Numbered from the stretch's first letter, positions 49,458-59,924 are shown. The stretch: 64,000 nucleotides of DNA from Campylobacterales bacterium (GCA_014763895.1 JACXUM010000006.1:22634-86633); one strand, 5' to 3'. The notes: a model not told the origin generated them from the letters alone. Made by a program: numbers and translations.

Positions 49458-50072
49458 ATGAAAAAATTATTTGTGATGGCATTTTTGCTAGTTTCCTCAC
49501 TTTCTCTTCTGCAAGCAGCCGTAAAACATCCTAGTTTTACACTTACCGATATCAATGGAGCAAACTATGAGATCAAAGGGAAAGAAGAAGGTTTGGATAT
49601 CAAAGGAATGGAAGGTAAGATCGTCTTTTTGGAATTTTTCGGCCATAAATGCCCTCCTTGTCTTGCAAGCATTCCTCACCTGATCAATTTCCAGTCAAAA
49701 TATAAAGACCGGGTCGTCGTTATGTCTGTGGAAGTACAAGGTTTTGATAATGAAAAGCTTTCAGCTTTTGCTAAAGAGAAAGGGATGAACTATATTCTCT
49801 TTTCTGAAGAAGCGGCAGGTGACTTTGTAAATTATATCAGCCAAAGGGCAGAATGGAACGGCGGCATTCCTTTCCTTGTCGTAATAGATGAAAAAGGTGA
49901 TGTCCAGTTCATTCAGGCAGGTATGCTACCTGAAGGTGCCTATGATGAGATCGTCAGACAGCTAACCCCTGCCGCTGATCAGAATGTAACTGCCCAAGCA
50001 CCGGCCACACCGGCACCTGTATCAATGCCAGCGGCTCCGGTAACTGCTTCTGAAAACAATCAAAGCAAATGA
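49458..50072 (+). CDS. Periplasmic thioredoxin-like (TlpA-type) protein
   Basis: 204 residues with a cleavable signal peptide (MKKLFVMAFLLVSSLSLLQA). Thioredoxin fold with CPPC active site in FGHKCPPCLASIPHL and cis-Pro region GGIPFLVVID. The C-terminal 35 residues are Ala/Pro-rich and look like a flexible tail. Likely a periplasmic disulfide reductase or oxidase; partners unknown. It ends convergent to the fusion gene, with palindromes between. Confidence 0.85.
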   Translation: MKKLFVMAFLLVSSLSLLQAAVKHPSFTLTDINGANYEIKGKEEGLDIKGMEGKIVFLEFFGHKCPPCLASIPHLINFQSKYKDRVVVMSVEVQGFDNEKLSAFAKEKGMNYILFSEEAAGDFVNYISQRAEWNGGIPFLVVIDEKGDVQFIQAGMLPEGAYDEIVRQLTPAADQNVTAQAPATPAPVSMPAAPVTASENNQSK

Positions 50073-50087
50073 ACCATCTGAATAATT

Positions 50088-50148
50088 CTCAAAGTTTGAG
50101 CAAAGCCCAAAGTTAGCTCCTCCGCGGAGCGCACTCGCGACTAGTCGC
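50088..50148. repeat. Cluster of palindromes between convergent genes
   Basis: CTCAAAGTTTGAG (50088-50100), CTCCGCGGAG (50120-50129) and GCGACTAGTCGC (50137-50148), three short perfect palindromes, the last two GC-rich in an AT-rich setting. Without T-runs they are not typical terminators; they may be a degenerate repeat element. Confidence 0.5.
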
Positions 50149-50150
50149 TC

Positions 50151-52130
50151 TTATCCCAATCTCACGATACCTCCCTGTATCGTGACAGACCCTTCCAATT
50201 CTGCTTCATATACCCTCTCTCCAAAACGTGAGATCATTTCATCCAATGTCGGTGATGTTTGGCAAAAATAAAAGAAATCATCTTTGGGGATCATACAGCT
50301 TGGTAATTGTCCAAAACTTGAGGCAAAGTGTTCTACATCATAAATAGGCTCAGCAAATCCCTGTGCAAGCAAACGGTTCGTACCGTTGCTCTCACCGATA
50401 CGATGTGCCAGCACATAGATCTTTTTGCCCATCTTCTGTGCATACTCCACACTCCTCATCGATCCGCTGTCAAGTTCTGCTTCGGTAACGACAAGACAGT
50501 CGCCCAATGCGACAACCAGTTCATTGCGCACGACAAAACTCCAGTTTGTAGGTTGAAACCCGTCATTAAACTGGCTTAAGAGCAATCCTTCATTCTCGAT
50601 CTTTTCGATCAAGCCGCGGTTTAGTACAGGATAACGTATATCCAAGCCGTTGGCCACCACGGCGATCGTATTATTCGTACCGGCCCCCGTATGCGCTATC
50701 GCGTCTACCCCCATTGCTGCACCGCTTACAATGCACACACCCCTATCCGAAAGCGCTTTGGCCAAACGGAGTGTCAAATCCCTTGTATAGTTAGAAGGTT
50801 TTCTTGTGCCCACGATCGATATCTTAGGCCTTTGAAGCAGTTTAGGATTGCCTAGGTTGAGCTTCATCCCGAAATTTGCCATCGCTTTAATACTGATCAC
50901 CCTTGAACTCATCACGATCGCATTGGGCGGTGTAGCGATAGGAAGCATGAAAGCGTAACTGGCTGCCACCGTCACAGCCAATAGCAAAATCTCTCCCTCT
51001 TTTGAGGGCATCTGTTTGGCAAATTCATAAAAGATCGGTAACGAGATTGAGGTTAAAGCCGTATTGCTTGTCACTTCGGTGGCAAAAGTCACAAACCCTG
51101 CAACCAGTACGATCATCCATAAAAACGGTAAGCCGGAGATGAAAGAGAGCTTGGAAGCAATGTCGGCTGCAAGCCCGGTCTGCGAAAATGCCGCTGCGAT
51201 GCTAAACCCGGCCCCGAAAAGAAAAATGATCTCATAGGGGATTTTTTTTGTATCTTCCCAGGTAAGAAAACCGATTTTGGGAAAGAGCATCAAAAGACCA
51301 AAGCCAAGCAGAACAACTATCTCATTCAATGCAAATCCAAGCAATTCTTTCAAAAACGTATTGCCCACCAAGATACACGAAAGTAAAATGAACAGACGGA
51401 ACAGTCTTTTTTGTGTATGCGTCAAGATCGGTATATCCCCGCGGATACTTTCAACAGGCTCTTTATGTATTCCCATAGAAAGTAGCCAGGGCATGATCAA
51501 AAGCATCAAAATAACAATCGGAGACATTAACACCATCCATTCCCCAAATGCCAATGGCTGTATCCCTTGTTCCTGTAGGAAACCGAGCAGGATCAGATTC
51601 GGCGGTGTTCCGATAGGAGTAAGTATCCCTCCGATACTTGCCCCATACGCAATTGCGAGCAAAAAACGCACTTTGAGCCTCATCTCATCGCTTAAAAAAA
51701 GCGCAATGGGCATTAGCATGAGGGTGATGGTGGTATTGGACAAAAATGCACTTAAAAGTGCCGAAGTAAAAGCCAATGCATAGATGATTCCCCTGTTCGT
51801 GCGGGGAAAGATATGCAATAATCTGATGGAAAAATAGTGATGCAGGCCGGTTTTTTCAATAGCGATCGCAAGCATAAAACCGCCGAGAAAAAGAAAGATG
51901 ATTGATTTGGCGTAATTGGCCGCAACCGCATCCGTATCCATCAGTCCAAATGATGGAAAAAGTATCATCGGCAACAAAGAAACGACACCTAATGGCAAAG
52001 CCTCATTCGTCCACCATGTCACCAACAATGCAACAATCCCGATGAGAAGAGCATGCTGAAGATTAAAAAAAAGAAGCGATACGGCACCAAAAGCCAAACC
52101 GATCCCAACTCCTGCCAGCAAACCTTTCAT
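50151..52130 (-). CDS. SLC13/DASS transporter fused to DprA
   Basis: 659 residues in one frame. Residues 1 to about 421 form a DASS/SLC13 anion:sodium symporter with about ten helices and both SNT motifs (SNTTIT 131, SNTALT 355) and their TPPN partners (TPIGTPPN, ATPPN). Residues about 427-659 are DprA, the loader of RecA on incoming DNA in transformation: SIVGTRKPSNYT, SGAAMGVDAIAH (470-480), VVRNELVVALGDCLVVTEAELDSGSMRSVEYA in pieces, GTNRLLAQG. The junction is LNLGNPKLL. The transporter lacks its last helix and DprA its first about 20 residues. An internal ATG (50867-50865, Met422) has no ribosome site. Confidence 0.85.
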   Translation of the reverse strand: MKGLLAGVGIGLAFGAVSLLFFNLQHALLIGIVALLVTWWTNEALPLGVVSLLPMILFPSFGLMDTDAVAANYAKSIIFLFLGGFMLAIAIEKTGLHHYFSIRLLHIFPRTNRGIIYALAFTSALLSAFLSNTTITLMLMPIALFLSDEMRLKVRFLLAIAYGASIGGILTPIGTPPNLILLGFLQEQGIQPLAFGEWMVLMSPIVILMLLIMPWLLSMGIHKEPVESIRGDIPILTHTQKRLFRLFILLSCILVGNTFLKELLGFALNEIVVLLGFGLLMLFPKIGFLTWEDTKKIPYEIIFLFGAGFSIAAAFSQTGLAADIASKLSFISGLPFLWMIVLVAGFVTFATEVTSNTALTSISLPIFYEFAKQMPSKEGEILLLAVTVAASYAFMLPIATPPNAIVMSSRVISIKAMANFGMKLNLGNPKLLQRPKISIVGTRKPSNYTRDLTLRLAKALSDRGVCIVSGAAMGVDAIAHTGAGTNNTIAVVANGLDIRYPVLNRGLIEKIENEGLLLSQFNDGFQPTNWSFVVRNELVVALGDCLVVTEAELDSGSMRSVEYAQKMGKKIYVLAHRIGESNGTNRLLAQGFAEPIYDVEHFASSFGQLPSCMIPKDDFFYFCQTSPTLDEMISRFGERVYEAELEGSVTIQGGIVRLG

Positions 52131-52140
52131 CTTTTATCCT

Positions 52141-53223
52141 TTAGCGCGCAAATAATTCGTCTATATAGACAAGTTCCACCTTTTGGAGTATATCCTCAGC
52201 ATTTTTTAACGTTTGAAGTGTAAAAGGATGTGGGTGTCCTATGGCGATGGCATTCCCGTTTTTGTATGCTGTCTTTACAGCCTGCAAGAGTTGTTTGCGT
52301 ATCGCTTCGCTGCTTTGCACATTATCTAAAAACACATCACGGTAGATATAGATATCACCTGCCCTATGTGCAATCTCTTTTACCTTCGTTTTTGCGCTGG
52401 TACGGCTATCGACGAATATAAATCCGTTCTCTCTGAGTATACCATAAAGCATCTCCATCGCTTCCGTATCGGCTGTGTATACACTTCCGGTATGATTATT
52501 CATATATCGGGCATTCGGGAAAAGCTTTCTGATCTCTTCCACCCTGTGGCGGATCCTTTCAGGGGTATCATTGAGCATCAATGTTTTATGCATCGTATTC
52601 ATCTTGGTGCTGCCTGATTCCATCGGAAGATGTACCATGTAATGTTTCAGATCTTTGGCCAATTCATTGCTTGAGTATGAAAGTTCTGAAGGCGGAAAAA
52701 TCGAAGGAGTGAGCTTTAATCCGCTTGAGTGAATCATTTCAAGCTGTTTGGCATGGGAAACATCATCGATGACAATAACCAGTTTCGGCTTTTTGCCTAT
52801 AGCTGACGTTTTGATAGCGGGCAGTGGAACTGCTGAAGTTTTTTCTTTTGTACCTTCTTCCTTCGTTTTATTGGCTTCTTTGACCTGCTCCTGCGGTGTT
52901 TTCTGCTCAACTTCGTGTTCAATCTGAGGTTTTGTTTCCTGCTTGGCCGGCAGTGCCTGAGACTTGCCCTTTACCTCTGTTTGCTTTACAGGTTCTGTTT
53001 CTTTTTGCTGCGGGGTTTGTTTCTCCAATGTTTCCGAATGGACATCGGTTTGATTATGCTGTCCCAAGTAATAACCGAACATCACCATCAGGATCATCAG
53101 CCCGACTATCGAAACAACCCAAAAATGTTTTTTCCAGTCACTTTGGATTGACTGCTTTTTTCGCGTTTGTTTTTTAGATTTTTGAGGTGAACCGGTTCGA
53201 GGTCTCTTTGCAGGTGGTGCCAT
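52141..53223 (-). CDS. Divergent polysaccharide deacetylase (YibQ/DUF610 family)
   Basis: 360 residues. Cytoplasmic Lys/Arg-rich N-terminus, one membrane helix at about 33-52, a periplasmic Glu/Lys/Gln-rich linker (about 55-140), then the deacetylase-like domain (KLVIVIDDVSHAKQLEMI; LPMESG; MNNHTGS; DSRTSAKT; AIGHPHPFTLQTL). It is the positional counterpart of Cj0633 between ilvC and dprA. The enzymatic activity of the family is not established. Confidence 0.86.
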   Translation of the reverse strand: MAPPAKRPRTGSPQKSKKQTRKKQSIQSDWKKHFWVVSIVGLMILMVMFGYYLGQHNQTDVHSETLEKQTPQQKETEPVKQTEVKGKSQALPAKQETKPQIEHEVEQKTPQEQVKEANKTKEEGTKEKTSAVPLPAIKTSAIGKKPKLVIVIDDVSHAKQLEMIHSSGLKLTPSIFPPSELSYSSNELAKDLKHYMVHLPMESGSTKMNTMHKTLMLNDTPERIRHRVEEIRKLFPNARYMNNHTGSVYTADTEAMEMLYGILRENGFIFVDSRTSAKTKVKEIAHRAGDIYIYRDVFLDNVQSSEAIRKQLLQAVKTAYKNGNAIAIGHPHPFTLQTLKNAEDILQKVELVYIDELFAR

Positions 53224-53462
53224 AATGCCTTCTATTGTTTAATCTCTGCGCATTCTAACACACTAACGTTTAAGCGTTCAGATAGAAAAGAGTATCTTTA
53301 AAAAAAATAAAAATTTTTGTTAAGTTGTTAAGTTGAATTCAGATTTATATATTTAATCTTTGAGTCAAAAAAACTTAAGAAAATCTAACTCAAGATTTTT
53401 TTTCTTTATGGTGCTTAGATTTGAATGTTTGGGTAAAGAAGTTTACGATAGAGTAAATGACT

Positions 53463-53487
53463 GCACCCATCATTCAAAGATGAGTGC
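53463..53487 (-). terminator. Hairpin downstream of ilvC
   Basis: On the minus strand GCACTCATC / GATGGGTGC with a 7-nt loop (nine pairs, one G-T), 13 bases after the ilvC stop. No strong U-run follows, so termination is uncertain. The rest of the 53224-53500 gap is AT-rich and otherwise empty. Confidence 0.4.
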
Positions 53488-53500
53488 AAAAGAGGGAAAA

Positions 53501-54568
<1,068 letters not shown>

Positions 54569-54635
54569 TTATACCCAAATATTTCTTATGGTCTTTATTT
54601 TAAGAATATCTTTAGCTTAACAAAGGGCTTTATGC

Positions 54636-54664
54636 TATAATAATTTCAAATCACATAAAGGAGG
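54636..54664 (+). promoter_or_regulatory. -10 box and strong ribosome site before the NfeD gene
   Basis: TATAAT at 54636-54641 and AAAGGAGG at 54657-54664; the latter, five bases before TTG 54670, decides that start. Confidence 0.55.
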
Positions 54665-54669
54665 TCTTT

Positions 54670-55128
54670 TTGATCACATTTCTCAACGAAACCGTTTTAT
54701 GGTGGCACTGGATCGTGCTGGGGATTATACTTTTGATCGCCGAGATGTCCACAGGTACGTTCATACTTCTGGGTATGGGTATTGCAGCCGTGATTACCGG
54801 CGGGATGGATTGGTTGGCACAGACATCCTTTACGACCGAGCTTTTTGTCTGGACGACACTCTCATTGCTCAGTCTGGCAGCATGGTATAGATGGATCAAA
54901 ACCAAAACTGTCACCCTCAGCGGGCAGTCAAACTACCGCTTCGATACGGTGGGAACGGTCACTAAAGAGATCAAACCGCACAGCAGGGGAAAAGTCGTTT
55001 TTGATACACCCGTCCTTGGCAATACCACCTGGCATGCAACGTCTAAAATTGACATTCCCTTATCCACACGTGTCAAGATCATAGAGGTTAACGGACAGCT
55101 CATCGAAGTTACACCAGTCAATTCATAA
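54670..55128 (+). CDS. NfeD-like membrane protein
   Basis: 152 residues: two or three hydrophobic segments (WHWIVLGIILLIAEM; TFILLGMGIAAVITGGMDWL; SLLSLAAWYRWIK) then an OB-fold NfeD domain ending LIEVTPV. NfeD proteins work with SPFH/stomatin partners in membrane microdomains, and such a partner is the next gene, 16 bases on. TTG start with a strong ribosome site. Confidence 0.87.
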   Translation: MITFLNETVLWWHWIVLGIILLIAEMSTGTFILLGMGIAAVITGGMDWLAQTSFTTELFVWTTLSLLSLAAWYRWIKTKTVTLSGQSNYRFDTVGTVTKEIKPHSRGKVVFDTPVLGNTTWHATSKIDIPLSTRVKIIEVNGQLIEVTPVNS

Positions 55129-55144
55129 AAGGAGATATATACAA

Positions 55145-55999
55145 ATGGAAGCACTCAATATCATTTTCATTCTCGCCATCGCGGTGATCGTTACACTGTA
55201 TAAAGGGATCAATATCGTTCCGCAAGGAGAAGAGTGGGTTGTAGAACGACTGGGGAAATTTTCCCGGACCCTTACACCGGGACTTAACATCATCCTCCCC
55301 TATATCGAATCGATCCGTCAAAGGATCTCTACAAGAGACATCATTCTTGATATCCCACAACAAGAGGTCATCACCAGAGATAACGCCGTTATCCTCACCA
55401 ATGCCGTTACCTTCATCCGTGTTACCAAGCCTGAAGATGCGCTGTACGGTGTTGAGGATTTCAAGCTGGCGATCCAACAGCTGGTGATGACGACACTGCG
55501 TTCCATCCTCGGAGAGATGAACCTCGATGAAGCGCTTTCCAACCGTGACAACATCAAAGCAAAGCTCAAAGAGCAGATCATCGACGATGTTGCTGATTGG
55601 GGAGTCACGGTCAAATCAGTCGAAATCCAGGATATCAATCCAAGCCCGTCGATGCAAAAAGCGATGGAACAGCAGGCCGCTGCCGAGAGGGAAAGAAGGG
55701 CTGTTGAAACGATGGCAGAGGGTAAGAAAAATGCGATGATTCTTGAAGCGGACGGAAAACTCGAAGCAGCCAAGCGAGAAGCACAGGCACAGATCGCACT
55801 TGCAAACGCTTCAGGTGAAGCGATCAACATCATTACCCAGAACATTCAGGACAAAGAGCTGCCTGCGATGTTCTTGCTTGGAGACAGATATATCAGCTCG
55901 CTTGAAAAGATCAGCAAAAGCGAGAACTCCAAATTCGTCATTTACCCTGCAGACCTACAAGGCGCGATCAAGGGAATGTTGGGAAATGTCTTTAAATAA
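55145..55999 (+). CDS. SPFH/Band 7 stomatin-like protein (QmcA type)
   Basis: 284 residues. N-terminal membrane anchor (about 5-20), Band 7 domain (VPQGEEWVVERLGKFSRTLTPGLN; TRDIILDIPQQEVITRDNA), then a coiled coil rich in Ala/Glu/Arg (QQAAAERERRAVETMAEG). Expected to oligomerise as a membrane ring and scaffold quality-control proteases. Forms an operon with nfeD. AAAAGGAG precedes ATG 55145. Confidence 0.9.
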   Translation: MEALNIIFILAIAVIVTLYKGINIVPQGEEWVVERLGKFSRTLTPGLNIILPYIESIRQRISTRDIILDIPQQEVITRDNAVILTNAVTFIRVTKPEDALYGVEDFKLAIQQLVMTTLRSILGEMNLDEALSNRDNIKAKLKEQIIDDVADWGVTVKSVEIQDINPSPSMQKAMEQQAAAERERRAVETMAEGKKNAMILEADGKLEAAKREAQAQIALANASGEAINIITQNIQDKELPAMFLLGDRYISSLEKISKSENSKFVIYPADLQGAIKGMLGNVFK

Positions 56000-56001
56000 A
56001 A

Positions 56002-56031
56002 GGATAAAGAACTCCAAAGGGTTCTTTATCC
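56002..56031. terminator. Strong hairpin between convergent genes
   Basis: GGATAAAGAAC / GTTCTTTATCC, an 11-bp perfect stem with an 8-nt loop, starting 2 bases after the SPFH stop and ending 6 bases before the convergent channel gene. It probably serves as a bidirectional transcript end, although no long T-run follows. Confidence 0.6.
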
Positions 56032-56037
56032 CGCGTT

Positions 56038-57720
56038 CTATGATTTCAAAAACCCAAAAAACGAAAATGTTTTCTCTCCCTCACCCATCACATACTTGAG
56101 TTCATAATAATTTTCCAAAATGTACTCAAGGTCTTCCCTGCTCTCTTCGTTGCATACTACCAATACTCTATCGCCGACAGCGATCTGAAAATCATCCGAA
56201 GGCAACAGTATGGTCTCTTCTCCTCTTTGAACCATTAAAAAAATCAATTGATTTTTATGCCTATAATCTTCCCTTCTGCGCTGAAGTATTTCCAGTGTGA
56301 CGGAAGTTCCTTTTTCAATCTCTTTGACAACAGCAAAGGCTTCGGTATGATCGATCGTCATCTCATGCAGCAGAGGGTTCAATCCCATTTTTGAGATGAT
56401 GCGCTCAACGAGCTCTTTCCCCCATTCTTCATTCTGGCGGTTCAGATGTTCGACAAACGTATTGACCAGAGGCATCGCGATATGCAGATAGGTTTTTCTG
56501 ACAATGATCGCTTCAAGGACATAGCGGCGATCAATATTTGCCGCATTGAACATCTGTATATCAGCGATCTCGTTTTCCCTGCTGATGACATAGACGTCAG
56601 GATTGTATTTTTTGGCCAATGTGACAACGGCCAGATTGACCATATCATCCCTGGTCCCGGCGATAATAACGGCTGCATTCTTTATCCCTGCAGCCAAAAG
56701 TTTTTCTTCTATCTTCTCTTCCTTGCAGAGCATTATATTGGAAGAGGTTTCATCACAAGCCATTCTCGCATCGATAAAAGTGTACTCGACCCCGGCCTCT
56801 TTCAAGCCGCGTTCAAGCGCTCTTCCCATCCGGCCTTTGCCATAAATGATATAATGTCCATGCGGCAGTATCTCCCGCTTCCCGATACGCAAAGGATGCC
56901 CCTGCGTCCACATTTCCAAAAGCCAGATATGCGGTGTGGTAAGAGAAAGATGCAGCCTGTTCGAGATCACTTTGAACGGGTTTTCGATATGATCGACACC
57001 GATACTCTCAAGAAAATCATAGTTCTGGATAGAACTTGAACGGACGATGAGTTTGAGATCTTGATTGAAATACTTGCACATGAGGGCCAGCTTGGTATTC
57101 TTCTCATCTTTCTCAAACAAGATAACGGCAGCCTGGCAGGATGCTTTGCGGATACCTGCAATCTCCAAGATATTGGGATCAAGAACATTACCGCTGTAGG
57201 CAGGAATCGTCGGATAATAATTTTCAAGGATCAGCTCTTCGATGATCTGGGGATCTTTGTCAAGGACCACCATTCTCCGTCCGATTGCATTGAGTTTCTG
57301 TATCAACGGTTTGGTCACATTGTTATATCCGAAGATCAGGATAAAAGGCTCCTTGATCCCGCGCACGGCTTTTGCAAATCTTGCCCTTGCGAGTTCTTTG
57401 TGCAAAACTTCATCCTGTATCAAAGCCACAATACTCCCGATCCCGTAAAACCATCCGATCACCGTCAAATAGATGCAGAATGAGACCCAAAGTCTCTGCG
57501 GGTAGGTAAAGGTGTACGGAGTTTCTCCAAAACCAATCGTCGAAGCCGTATAGCTGATAAAATAGAACGCATCGAAAAAGTTCAGATGGTAGACATGCCC
57601 CTCATTATCCTGTCCAGGGATAAGCACCATCCCTACAATCGAGATGGCATAAGAAATGATAATGACAAGAAACGGCCATCTCAGTCTTTTGATGACGATC
57701 CAGCTGGAAAGACTCTCCAC
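56038..57720 (-). CDS. Potassium channel-like protein with two TrkA/RCK domains
   Basis: 560 residues. Two transmembrane helices (about 14-34 and 73-100) surround a pore loop with TIGFGE at 61-66, a variant of the TVGYGD filter. Two nucleotide-binding RCK domains follow (LIFGYNNVTKPLIQKL near 128; YIIYGKGRMGRALERGL near 288), then a TrkA_C domain. Likely a ligand-gated K+ channel; Phe for Tyr and Glu for Asp in the filter leave exact selectivity open. Seven bases upstream lies a DUF6394 gene. Confidence 0.87.
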   Translation of the reverse strand: MESLSSWIVIKRLRWPFLVIIISYAISIVGMVLIPGQDNEGHVYHLNFFDAFYFISYTASTIGFGETPYTFTYPQRLWVSFCIYLTVIGWFYGIGSIVALIQDEVLHKELARARFAKAVRGIKEPFILIFGYNNVTKPLIQKLNAIGRRMVVLDKDPQIIEELILENYYPTIPAYSGNVLDPNILEIAGIRKASCQAAVILFEKDEKNTKLALMCKYFNQDLKLIVRSSSIQNYDFLESIGVDHIENPFKVISNRLHLSLTTPHIWLLEMWTQGHPLRIGKREILPHGHYIIYGKGRMGRALERGLKEAGVEYTFIDARMACDETSSNIMLCKEEKIEEKLLAAGIKNAAVIIAGTRDDMVNLAVVTLAKKYNPDVYVISRENEIADIQMFNAANIDRRYVLEAIIVRKTYLHIAMPLVNTFVEHLNRQNEEWGKELVERIISKMGLNPLLHEMTIDHTEAFAVVKEIEKGTSVTLEILQRRREDYRHKNQLIFLMVQRGEETILLPSDDFQIAVGDRVLVVCNEESREDLEYILENYYELKYVMGEGEKTFSFFGFLKS

Positions 57721-57726
57721 GGCTTA

Positions 57727-58107
57727 TTACCTTTTGGATTTAAGCGTATCGCCGATAAAAATCGCAACGGATGTCATATTTGCAAGCAGTGCTCCGCCAG
57801 ATAGCGAAACGATCGCAGAAGTGATCTCTGTATCCATTGCCCCTATCCCATAGAGGCCGTACGCCCATACCGAAGCCGAAGCGATCAATTGTATGTCCGC
57901 TACCAAACTGGTGGCAAGCATTACTGAACCGACCTGCGTCTTATCACCGAATTTAAAAATGGTAGCTATGAGGTTGACAATGATCGCCGCAAAGAGTTCA
58001 TACTTACTGTGCTGTTCTAACACGTCGGGCAAACCGTAAAAAAATCCGAAGTTGATCGTCATTGCCAAAATGAAAAAAAACCCCGATATCACCTTCTCCA
58101 TATTCAT
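57727..58107 (-). CDS. DUF6394-like small membrane protein
   Basis: 126 residues with about four hydrophobic segments (VISGFFFILAMTINFGFFYG; FAAIIVNLIATIFKF; VMLATSLVADIQLIAS; IVSLSGGALLANMTSVAIF). It ends six bases before the two-RCK channel, so it is probably an accessory or co-expressed membrane partner. I associate it with DUF6394; no function is known. Start may be ATG 58107 or the in-frame ATG 58101. Confidence 0.72.
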   Translation of the reverse strand: MNMEKVISGFFFILAMTINFGFFYGLPDVLEQHSKYELFAAIIVNLIATIFKFGDKTQVGSVMLATSLVADIQLIASASVWAYGLYGIGAMDTEITSAIVSLSGGALLANMTSVAIFIGDTLKSKR

Positions 58108-58203
58108 TGTTCATTTCCCCTATTTTTTGAGAACATTATCATACTCCCTGGCTGAACAAAGGCTTAACATGATCTCATGACACTTGGATTTTGTCCGGCT
58201 CTT

Positions 58204-58836
58204 TCATTTTGCAAAATGCTGATAGTCCTTTTCCCCGCGAAACTCTCCTCCCCATCTCCATCCGTGCTGTTTAAAAAGCTGTGTTGCGCGGTCGTTTTGC
58301 AGCAGCACAGCACGATCTTGGGGTATATTCAGGCGGTGTTTTCTTATCCTGAATTTCAAAGAAGCTTTGTGAGAAATCCGCCCCGAGGATGAAATATAGG
58401 GATTTTCCAAAGGATTGAGGTCGATCGCTTTACCGTAGGCATGGCGAGACCATGTTTTACTTCCCGTGGCATTCCTGCAGTTGAATGCCGAGGTATTGTC
58501 CGCTTCGATGGAGAGCCAGTCATTGCCGCCAAAATCACTAACCAGCCGCATCTGCCTTATGGGGTAGCGTTGTTCATAGAGTGCTTTGAAAATCTCTACG
58601 ACATCATCTGCAACCTCTTTATGCACAATCAGTTCACCCGTGGCATCCTGACCGATGAAATTCGTATAGGTCATTTTAAGATAACGCAAGTCATTCAAAC
58701 TGACAGGACATCCTTTGTGGTATGAATTTCCCTCGATCATACGTTTTTGGATCTGGGGTGTAATCTTGGAGATTTCATAATGATATTGGGCATTGAGACT
58801 AAACGTCAAAAATATAAAAATAGTTATTCTTTTCAT
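58204..58836 (-). CDS. M15-family D-Ala-D-Ala carboxypeptidase-like protein
   Basis: 210 residues with a signal peptide (MKRITIFIFLTFSLNAQ). M15 zinc peptidase motif SRHAYGKAIDLNPLENPY with His and Asp ligands, the FNCRNATGS loop before it, and C-terminal HGWRWGGEF. Predicted to trim peptidoglycan peptides in the periplasm. Divergent from the M48 peptidase. Confidence 0.88.
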   Translation of the reverse strand: MKRITIFIFLTFSLNAQYHYEISKITPQIQKRMIEGNSYHKGCPVSLNDLRYLKMTYTNFIGQDATGELIVHKEVADDVVEIFKALYEQRYPIRQMRLVSDFGGNDWLSIEADNTSAFNCRNATGSKTWSRHAYGKAIDLNPLENPYISSSGRISHKASLKFRIRKHRLNIPQDRAVLLQNDRATQLFKQHGWRWGGEFRGEKDYQHFAK

Positions 58837-58934
58837 CCAATTATTATATCCTACCTATACGGATTTACCTTTGATTTACACTTTTTCTATATTATAATTT
58901 CCAAACATACAATCATTAAAGGATTCAATAAACA

Positions 58935-59768
58935 ATGGAACAATTTAAAACCTATGCACTCATGATCGGGCTTACCCTTTTGTTTATCTGGTTTGGAGGG
59001 ATGCTCGGCGGCAAGAACGGGATGATTCTCGCTTTTTTGATTGCTGCGGGAATGAACTTTTATGCCTATTATTACAGCGACTCTCAGGTACTTAAACACT
59101 ACCATGCCATCCCTGTGGATGAAGATTCGGCTTCGGGACTCTATGCCATCGTTGAAAGGCTTACACAGCGTGCCGGACTTCCTATGCCGGCCTTGTATAT
59201 CATCCCGGATCAACAGCCCAATGCCTTTGCTACGGGTCGCAACTATGACCATGCGGCAGTAGCGGTTACGGAGGGACTGCTTAACCTGCTTGATGAAAGA
59301 GAAGTCGAAGCGGTTATCGCCCACGAACTCAGCCACATCAAACACTACGATATGCTCATTGGCACCATAGCCGCCACACTTGCCGGAGCCATTGCTATGC
59401 TGGCGAACTTTGGTATGCTGTTTGGCGGCGGGGACCGTGAGAACAGGCCAAATCCGATCGTAATGATCGTGCTGATGATCCTCATGCCGCTTGCTGCTAC
59501 CATCATACAGATGACGGTGAGCAGAAGCAGGGAGTTTATGGCTGACGAGGGTGCGGCAAGGATGACGGGGCACCCTGAGTGGCTGCAATCAGGCCTTGCC
59601 AAACTGGACAATTACGCCAGAGGCATTTCGATGCAGGATGCCGACCCTCAAACAGCGCATATGTTCATCATCAACCCGTTTACGGGCAGAGACTTTTCAC
59701 TGCAAACTCTTTTCCGAACCCACCCGACCACACAGGAGAGGATCGACAGGCTGGAGCAACTCAAATAG
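58935..59768 (+). CDS. htpX: HtpX-like M48 membrane metallopeptidase
   Basis: 277 residues. Two N-terminal membrane helices, zinc site HELSH in [13 protein letters not shown], two more hydrophobic segments ([38 protein letters not shown]) and third ligand region [15 protein letters not shown]. HtpX degrades misfolded membrane proteins from the cytoplasmic side. AAAGGATT precedes ATG 58935. It stands near the NfeD/SPFH pair, a related quality-control function. Confidence 0.92.
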   Translation: MEQFKTYALMIGLTLLFIWFGGMLGGKNGMILAFLIAAGMNFYAYYYSDSQVLKHYHAIPVDEDSASGLYAIVERLTQRAGLPMPALYIIPDQQPNAFATGRNYDHAAVAVTEGLLNLLDEREVEAVIAHELSHIKHYDMLIGTIAATLAGAIAMLANFGMLFGGGDRENRPNPIVMIVLMILMPLAATIIQMTVSRSREFMADEGAARMTGHPEWLQSGLAKLDNYARGISMQDADPQTAHMFIINPFTGRDFSLQTLFRTHPTTQERIDRLEQLK

Positions 59769-59912
59769 TGATCACATCTGTCATCACGAACGATCTGGTA
59801 AGCAGTAAAATTTGCAGGTATGCAAGTTTTACGCAACGTTTCGAGAGTGTGAAAACCGTTCAATAAAAGCAAACGCTCAATGTTCCACTTCAATCAAGCT
59901 GTAAATTTGTGC

Positions 59913-59918
59913 TATAAT
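59913..59918 (+). promoter_or_regulatory. Extended -10 promoter for the RNase R gene
   Basis: TGCTATAAT, an extended -10, in the 209-base gap after htpX; the expected start point is at about 59925. Confidence 0.5.
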
Positions 59919-59924
59919 CCCTGC

